NCBI GenBank assembly: GCA_025924495.1
Contig: JAICIG010000323.1
Coordinates: 1-9,131, forward strand
Direction: 5' to 3'
From: Pirellulales bacterium
Lineage (GTDB): Bacteria; Planctomycetota; Planctomycetia; Pirellulales; JAICIG01
Length of the DNA stretch: 9,131 nucleotides
Shown here in pieces: positions 6,035 to 9,131 of the stretch (position 1 is its first letter; each line of letters opens with the position of its first letter). The translations under genes and the position numbers were made by a program. The notes beneath the pieces are model-generated. The model worked only from the letters and a program-made list of their open reading frames with translations, searched no databases and was not told where the DNA came from.

Positions 6035-7463
6035 AGTGTTCGATGTTGGGTGCGTCGGTGTGTCCGCCGTCGTGCTGTCGCCAGGCGAGTTGGCCGTCGA
6101 GCAGGCCTTGATTCACGGCGGGCATTTTTGCCGTCTGATAATCGTCCGATGTGCCGAGGTCTTTGGCGCCGAGCAGTCGGAAGACCGGGCCGGCGGCGAC
6201 TGCGGCCATGTAGCTCCCCTGCTGGTCGAGCCACTTGGCGTCGCCCTTCTCGGGGATGCCGTAACTGATAAAGGTCAGACGCGGAGCGCAAAGTGCGATC
6301 AGTTCGTGAGAGTCTACCGGTAGATCGCCCGGCGTCATCGCGCCGAACTTGGCTTCCGCGGCGCCGTACTTCAAGAAGTTGCCGGCCATCCAGTGGTACT
6401 CGCCGGAACCGGTGAGGTTTTCTACCGCCTCGCCGAAGTTCCTACGATGCAGTTTGGCGCCCCCTTCGCCCGACGATCCGACCAGCACCATGGCAAACCG
6501 CGGCTCGAAGGCCATTGCCACGAGCGCCGCTTTTCCATAGCGTGAAACGCCCTCGATGCCGACTTTCTGAGCATCGACCGCGGGATCTGTATCGAGATAG
6601 TCCAACCCTCGCGAAGCGCCCCAGGCCCAGGCGCGCAGCGCGCCCCAGTCGTCAGGCTTGCGGGGCTGGCCTCGATTGACGAGCCCGACGATGCCCCGCG
6701 TCAGGCCGGCGCCATTGTCGGCCTGAATGCTCGCCGGAAAGATCATCGCGTAGCCCCAGCCCGCCTTGATGAGCGCTTCGGTTCTCGATGGCCCCGGAAG
6801 TCCAAAACGCCGGTTTGGCGGAGGGGCCGCGCCTTGTGCATTGCCAGCGCTCGGCTGCCCTGGCCGGCCGGCGGCGGGACGGGCTCCAAAGCTGAACCCA
6901 TACATCATCAGCACCGGCACAGGCTCTTCGGTGTTCTTCGGCGTCGTGAGCGTCATGGAAATATTCACTTCAATTGCCTTACACGCCGAATTGTCGACTT
7001 GCCCGAGCAATTGCTTTTCGATGACCGGGATTTCGCCGACCGTCGTTTCACGCGTTTCCAGGGTCTTCCAAGTCACTGCTGGAACGTTCTTGGGCACGCG
7101 GCCATAAACCTCGCGCTCGAAATCCTCGACAATTTCCGGCCGTCGCTGCATCCGCCACATTTCCGCCGTCGTCACGCGCTCGCCGCTCTTCAACGTCAAC
7201 GCCTCAGGCAGCGTCGGATACGGATTAGCAAGCGACTCGTCATAGTTTGCATGATTCGGCGCCGACTCGTTCCCATTGGGCCCAGGACGCAGCCGGGCGA
7301 TGCCCAACTGCTCGAGCATGTTCTGATGGTCTTCCTGGGTCGTAAACGTCACCGGCTCGCAAGCGGAAGGACTCGGCGCGTCTTCGCCTGACAGAACCTC
7401 GAGCGGAGGCATCACGACGAGAGCGGCCGTGAGCAAAAAGATGAGAATGGAAAACCGGGACAT
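5964..7463 (-). CDS. secreted CE15-like glucuronoyl esterase (alpha/beta hydrolase)
   Basis: The protein resembles carbohydrate esterase family 15, which cleaves ester bonds between lignin and the 4-O-methyl-glucuronic acid of xylan. Residues 1-26 form a Sec signal peptide. The N-terminal part has ANPYPTLPEALTLKSGERVT and PEIVEDFEREVYGRVP, typical of planctomycete members. The nucleophile elbow is GVSRYGKAA (305-313) with Ser307, where classical CE15 has GCSRxGKGA; Glu333 (SSGEGGAKLHRRNFGE) is the likely acid, and His468 in DGGHTDAPN completes the triad. A Gly/Pro/Ala-rich insert spans about 194-225. A good Shine-Dalgarno AGGGGAGA (minus strand, 7470-7477) precedes the ATG by six bases. The last 12 or so residues (TAPTRREVSQVP) derive from antisense tcmP sequence, so the natural C-terminus has been replaced. 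All core catalytic parts remain. Confidence 0.85.
   Translation of the reverse strand: MSRFSILIFLLTAALVVMPPLEVLSGEDAPSPSACEPVTFTTQEDHQNMLEQLGIARLRPGPNGNESAPNHANYDESLANPYPTLPEALTLKSGERVTTAEMWRMQRRPEIVEDFEREVYGRVPKNVPAVTWKTLETRETTVGEIPVIEKQLLGQVDNSACKAIEVNISMTLTTPKNTEEPVPVLMMYGFSFGARPAAGRPGQPSAGNAQGAAPPPNRRFGLPGPSRTEALIKAGWGYAMIFPASIQADNGAGLTRGIVGLVNRGQPRKPDDWGALRAWAWGASRGLDYLDTDPAVDAQKVGIEGVSRYGKAALVAMAFEPRFAMVLVGSSGEGGAKLHRRNFGEAVENLTGSGEYHWMAGNFLKYGAAEAKFGAMTPGDLPVDSHELIALCAPRLTFISYGIPEKGDAKWLDQQGSYMAAVAAGPVFRLLGAKDLGTSDDYQTAKMPAVNQGLLDGQLAWRQHDGGHTDAPNIEHFIAWATKHWSGTAPTRREVSQVP
5990..6012. other. probable recombination junction between tcmP and the esterase gene
   Basis: Recognisable TcmP coding sequence runs up to about 5995 on the plus strand. 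Recognisable esterase sequence on the minus strand (ATKHWSG) ends at about 6005. The two convergent genes therefore meet tail to tail with no intergenic spacer, and each stop codon lies inside the other's sequence. The exact joint cannot be placed from sequence alone, and no direct or inverted repeat is obvious there. Confidence 0.6.
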
Positions 7464-7793
7464 GAGCGTTCTCCCCTAGCCACGAGTGAGGTTGGGCGTC
7501 AACTCCGACTATCCGCGTCCCGGGTTTCTTGTCAGCACGGCGAGTCGTGAGCTCATTATCTTGGCTGCCGCGCGGGCGGAAGTCCAGCATGAGACGATCC
7601 CGCCGATAGTCCCATCGGGACGACAGGATGTAGCCGATCCGGCGCAAGCCCCAGGCTATGAATCGCAATGACACGTTCGTGGTAAGTCTTCGTGGGGACG
7701 ACTTACGCGGCGTGACTCCTGTCGCTCCTCACGGTTGCCGCGCAGCCGGAGCCGATCTGCCGGAGCGGGAACGGCCCGCGCGGGTCGCCTCGG
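7464..7793. other. 330-base gene-free region between esterase and zinc-ribbon genes
   Basis: No ORF here looks real. The open frames (for example 7486-7671 plus and the extension of 7240-7674 minus) have no recognisable domain. The first bases hold the esterase ribosome binding site; the second half (about 7609-7733) is a series of small inverted repeats listed separately. The region is probably intergenic repeat DNA. Confidence 0.6.
7609..7733. repeat. cluster of five small hairpins, REP-like structured repeat
   Basis: Five inverted repeats follow one another: GTCCC-ATC-GGGAC (7609-7621); TAGCC (7631-7635) with GGCTA (7654-7658), enclosing GGC-GCAA-GCC (7641-7650), a GNRA-type tetraloop; CACG-TT-CGTG (7672-7681); GTAAGTC (7682-7688) with GACTTAC (7700-7706); and CGTGA (7711-7715) with TCACG (7729-7733). 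TTCGTGG also occurs twice (7676-7682, 7689-7695). I recall similar TAGCC...GCGCAAGC...GGCTA units between planctomycete genes, but cannot check copy number here. It may also serve as the transcription terminator region of the minus-strand zinc-ribbon gene. Confidence 0.5.
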
Positions 7794-8108
7794 TTACAGA
7801 ACGTCGAAGATCGACTCGACCTCCCGCTCCTGGCCGCAGTAGATGCACTTCTTCTTGTCGCCGAGCGGCCGGTTGCACCCACTGCAGAGGGCCTTCGCGC
7901 GCTCGGCCTTCTCACGAAGCGCGGCCGCCACCTTCTCGTGCAGCGCAGCCGGCTCGAGGTTCAGCTCGGCTCTCATCAGCTCGAAGACCGCCTTGAGAAC
8001 GCTGCTGTACTTGTCGAGCCGCTTCTCCAACTGGCCGACCTTTTGCGCGAGGCTTTGGACTTCGCGGATCAGGTCATTGGCGCTCTCCTGCCTGAACACA
8101 GGTTGCAT
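7794..8108 (-). CDS. small coiled-coil / zinc-ribbon protein of unknown function
   Basis: The 104-residue product is not a protein I can name. Residues 8-72 are charged and helical, with a heptad-like pattern (LIREVQSLAQKVGQLEKRLD, then LKAVFELMRAELNLEP and ALHEKVAAALREKAERAKAL), probably a coiled coil. Residues 75-91 form a zinc ribbon, CSGC then CIYC (CX2CX9CX2C). The tail EREVESIFDVL is acidic/hydrophobic and could be an interaction motif. The start at 8108 is chosen because GGAGG (minus strand, 8117-8121) sits eight bases upstream; the frame stays open to 8285, but that extension translates the 12-bp triplication and looks non-coding. It lies upstream of the esterase on the same strand, 330 bases away, without evident functional link. 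A role in dimerising nucleic-acid or protein binding is only a guess. Confidence 0.7.
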   Translation of the reverse strand: MQPVFRQESANDLIREVQSLAQKVGQLEKRLDKYSSVLKAVFELMRAELNLEPAALHEKVAAALREKAERAKALCSGCNRPLGDKKKCIYCGQEREVESIFDVL

Positions 8109-8116
8109 CGGCGTGC

Positions 8117-8121
8117 CCTCC
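8117..8121 (-). promoter_or_regulatory. Shine-Dalgarno GGAGG deciding the start of the zinc-ribbon gene
   Basis: On the minus strand GGAGG is followed by eight bases and the ATG at 8108. It favours this start over the open frame extending to 8285, which lacks such a site. Confidence 0.6.
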
Positions 8122-8199
8122 GAAGAGTGAGACCGTATACGAAGACTGGCGATAATTTGTGACGACGAACCGACCCACGCGCGGGCGGGCGCACGCGAC

Positions 8200-8235
8200 G
8201 CGATTGATCGAGCGATTGCTTGAGCGATTGCTTGA
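8200..8235. repeat. three tandem 12-bp units (GCGATTGCTTGA type)
   Basis: GCGATTGATCGA, GCGATTGCTTGA and GCGATTGCTTGA lie head to tail. Units 2 and 3 are identical; unit 1 differs at three positions. They lie about 90 bases upstream of the minus-strand zinc-ribbon gene, in what would be its leader, so copy number could affect its expression. Their GCGATCGA-like core is rich in GATC/CGAT words. Confidence 0.8.
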
Positions 8236-8299
8236 CCAGTCAACGCGATCGAATTCGTTTTGCGGCTGCGCGTCGCCGGCATCACGCTAGGTGCGAAGC

Positions 8300-8327
8300 A
8301 GTCTACCGGAAATCAGCGTGCGTTCAA
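8300..8327 (-). promoter_or_regulatory. weak candidate promoter for the zinc-ribbon gene
   Basis: On the minus strand TTGAAC (8322-8327) and TAGACT (8300-8305) are 16 bases apart, beside an unusually A+T-rich stretch (about 8320-8350). Transcription would start near 8292 and give a leader of about 180 bases that includes the 12-bp triplication. Consensus match is moderate only. Confidence 0.2.
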
Positions 8328-8766
8328 TATTTTTGATGAAAATACATAATTTGCGGGCGCAGATCGCACGTATGTTTAATCGCGATGGCGTCGGGGGAAG
8401 GCCGCTGCCGCGTGAGAGGTCAACCGGGGCCTTGGGGAACCTTACGCATCTACAGCGGTCAGCGTTGCTTTTCAGCACGGCAGGAAGACAGCGCCGCGAC
8501 GATGGGCCCCGATGACGGCGAGCGCGACGAAAAGATTCCACATGCGAGCAGGTTCACCAAGCTTGATGCGGCTTCGAATGAGCTCATTCATAGACGACCG
8601 GTTCGTGAAAGAGAACACGGCAGCGGCCTGCTGCGCAGCCCAGCGGATTGCCTGCCTAAATCAGCGGCGGCCAAAGTTGCAGGCAGACGCCGTATGCCGT
8701 GCCGAGATGGGCATGAAGCAAAAGAGCGGTTCCCGCGTTTTCGAGTGCGAAGCGCATCGGCAGGGC

Positions 8767-8832
8767 GGCGGACGGCACATGGAATGTGCCTGCTACTTTG
8801 GCGGGCGGCGCATAGAATGTGCCTTCACAGCT
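8767..8832. repeat. 33-bp unit in two copies, each with a GGCACAT/ATGTGCC hairpin
   Basis: The units are 8767-8799 and 8800-8832. Unit 1 holds GGCACAT (8774-8780), GGA, ATGTGCC (8784-8790), a perfect seven-pair hairpin with a three-base loop. Unit 2 holds GGCGCAT (8807-8813), AGA, ATGTGCC (8817-8823), which still pairs fully if one G-T wobble is allowed. Both units start GGCGG(A/G)CGGC and continue GAATGTGCCT. Preserved pairing despite base changes suggests that the structure matters. I associate this word with dispersed repeats in planctomycete genomes, from memory only. Confidence 0.75.
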
Positions 8833-8897
8833 GGCATGCCCTGAACAGCGTGCAAACCCGCCAAGCCAGAATGCGAGTATCCTCAATAAAACTCTTT

Positions 8898-9062
8898 TTG
8901 GCGGCACGACCGCGCGCCGGGGGCGTGAAGAAGCAGACCGTCGGAAACGAACAAGAAAAAAGTGTCGCCGCCTTTGGCAATACCCGAAGGTGATTTCCAT
9001 GAAAGAGCGGCCCTCCTGGGTAAAACTCGAATACGGCGCAGCCGATGGGCGGCTCGCCAACA
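8898..9062 (+). ncRNA. candidate IS110 bridge RNA region
   Basis: In IS110-group elements the left end upstream of the recombinase encodes a bridge RNA with loops that pair with target and donor DNA. Here that leader can fold into successive structures. A long-range pairing joins GGCGGC (8900-8905) with GCCGCC (8967-8972). A second stem joins TACCC (8981-8985) with GGGTA (9018-9022), capped by TTTC-CAT-GAAA (8994-9004). A third and strongest hairpin joins GGCG-C-AGCC (9035-9043) with GGCTCGCC (9051-9058): eight pairs, one bulged C and a seven-base loop. The order of a 5' stem followed by two stem-loops is like a bridge RNA. Ends, loop assignments and expression are inference. Confidence 0.4.
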
Positions 9063-9089
9063 GGTTTTTATCCCCAGGAGGACCGACAG

Positions 9090-9131
9090 ATGTTTTATCT
9101 TGGCATCGACCAACACCGGAAGCAACTGACC
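9090..9131 (+). CDS. IS110-family transposase, first 14 codons
   Basis: The visible residues are MFYLGIDQHRKQLT. GID at residues 5-7 matches the first catalytic Asp of the DEDD RuvC-like domain of IS110 recombinases, which usually start MxxxGIDxHKxxxx; the QHRKQLT variant is one I associate with planctomycete members. A strong AGGAGG (9076-9081) stands eight bases before the ATG, which fixes the start. These enzymes catalyse insertion and excision through a circular intermediate, guided by an RNA from the element. The rest, including the Tnp_DEDD body and the C-terminal catalytic Ser domain, lies outside the window, so intactness cannot be judged. Confidence 0.8.
   Translation, partial: MFYLGIDQHRKQLT

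Larger units (their letters stand above)
8236..8889. other. gene-poor region with repeats, no convincing coding sequence
   Basis: Open frames on both strands (plus 8385-8993 and 8512-8844, minus 8656-9060) have erratic, Arg/Cys/Trp-rich translations, overlap one another and lack ribosome binding sites. The most protein-like piece is a minus-strand 39-codon frame at 8472-8591 (MNELIRSRIKLGEPARMW and a short hydrophobic run), but it has no Shine-Dalgarno and no known family. The right part carries the 33-bp duplicated hairpin unit. The region looks like intergenic DNA or gene remnants flanking an insertion sequence. Confidence 0.5.
8890..9131 (+). mobile_element. left end of an IS110-family insertion sequence (right part outside window)
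   Basis: The window ends inside the first codons of an IS110-type transposase, so the element extends beyond it. IS110 elements lack terminal inverted repeats, and the left boundary cannot be read directly. I place it loosely between the hairpin repeats ending at 8832 and the structured leader starting near 8898. The non-coding leader of roughly 200 bases fits the left end of IS110-group elements. Confidence 0.45.

Noticed and set aside
7240..7674. Minus-strand frame overlapping the 5' part of the esterase and the hairpin cluster
   Set aside because: The true esterase frame, with signal peptide and ribosome binding site, occupies this strand; the other frame has no recognisable content.
8472..8591. 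39-codon minus-strand frame (MNELIRSRIKLGEPARMW...)
   Set aside because: It reads more like protein than its neighbours but lacks a Shine-Dalgarno site and a known family; kept only as a remark.
8767..8832. Possible CRISPR-like array
   Set aside because: There are only two adjacent 33-bp copies with no distinct spacers and no cas genes nearby.
8385..8993. 202-codon plus-strand frame in the gene-poor region
   Set aside because: It has no domain, no ribosome binding site, runs through both hairpin repeats and into the IS leader, and its composition is erratic.
8656..9060. Minus-strand frame with GTFYAPPAKVAGTFHVPS repeats
   Set aside because: The peptide repetition is explained by the 33-bp DNA repeat, and the frame covers the IS leader in antisense.

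Overview
The window looks like a G+C-rich chromosomal segment from a planctomycete, probably of the Pirellulales type. The basis is the protein style (PgpH-like HD hydrolase, YbeY, RecO, BamD-like lipoprotein, LptE and FolP in a row), an IS110-type transposase beginning MFYLGIDQHRKQLT, and intergenic DNA full of short structured repeats. The assignment rests on recognition by eye, not on a search.

Region 1 (1-4766, all plus strand) is a housekeeping block. It holds the C-terminal end of a PgpH-like 7TM-HD cyclic-di-AMP phosphodiesterase, ybeY (16S rRNA maturation), recO (recombinational repair), a BamD/YfiO-like TPR lipoprotein, lptE (LPS-assembly lipoprotein) and folP (dihydropteroate synthase). 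The last four are packed tightly (gaps of about 2-21 bases), and the lipoprotein-lptE pair suggests an outer-membrane assembly unit.

Region 2 (4767-6034, plus strand) looks like an acquired cassette: a DUF5131 / phage Gp37-Gp68-type protein with a CX6CX2C cluster, followed by its regular companion, three-Cys-motif partner protein TcmP. A perfect TGAAC-GAAA-GTTCA palindrome lies 25 bases before the first gene and matches the core GAAC-N4-GTTC of the Gram-positive-type SOS box. TcmP is cut short after about 110 residues, where the sequence runs into the 3' end of a convergent gene, so the pair is probably broken here.

Region 3 (5964-8108, minus strand) encodes a secreted CE15-like glucuronoyl esterase and, upstream of it, a 104-residue coiled-coil/zinc-ribbon protein of unknown role. 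The 330 bases between them hold no gene but carry a run of small hairpins that resembles a decayed REP-like element.

Region 4 (8109-9131) has no convincing gene until the first 14 codons of an IS110-family transposase at the very end. It contains a 12-bp triplication, a 33-bp duplicated hairpin unit (GGCACAT-GGA-ATGTGCC), and directly before the transposase a structured leader with two good stem-loops. That leader is where IS110-group elements are expected to encode their bridge RNA, which makes it, with the DUF5131/TcmP pair, the most interesting part of the window.
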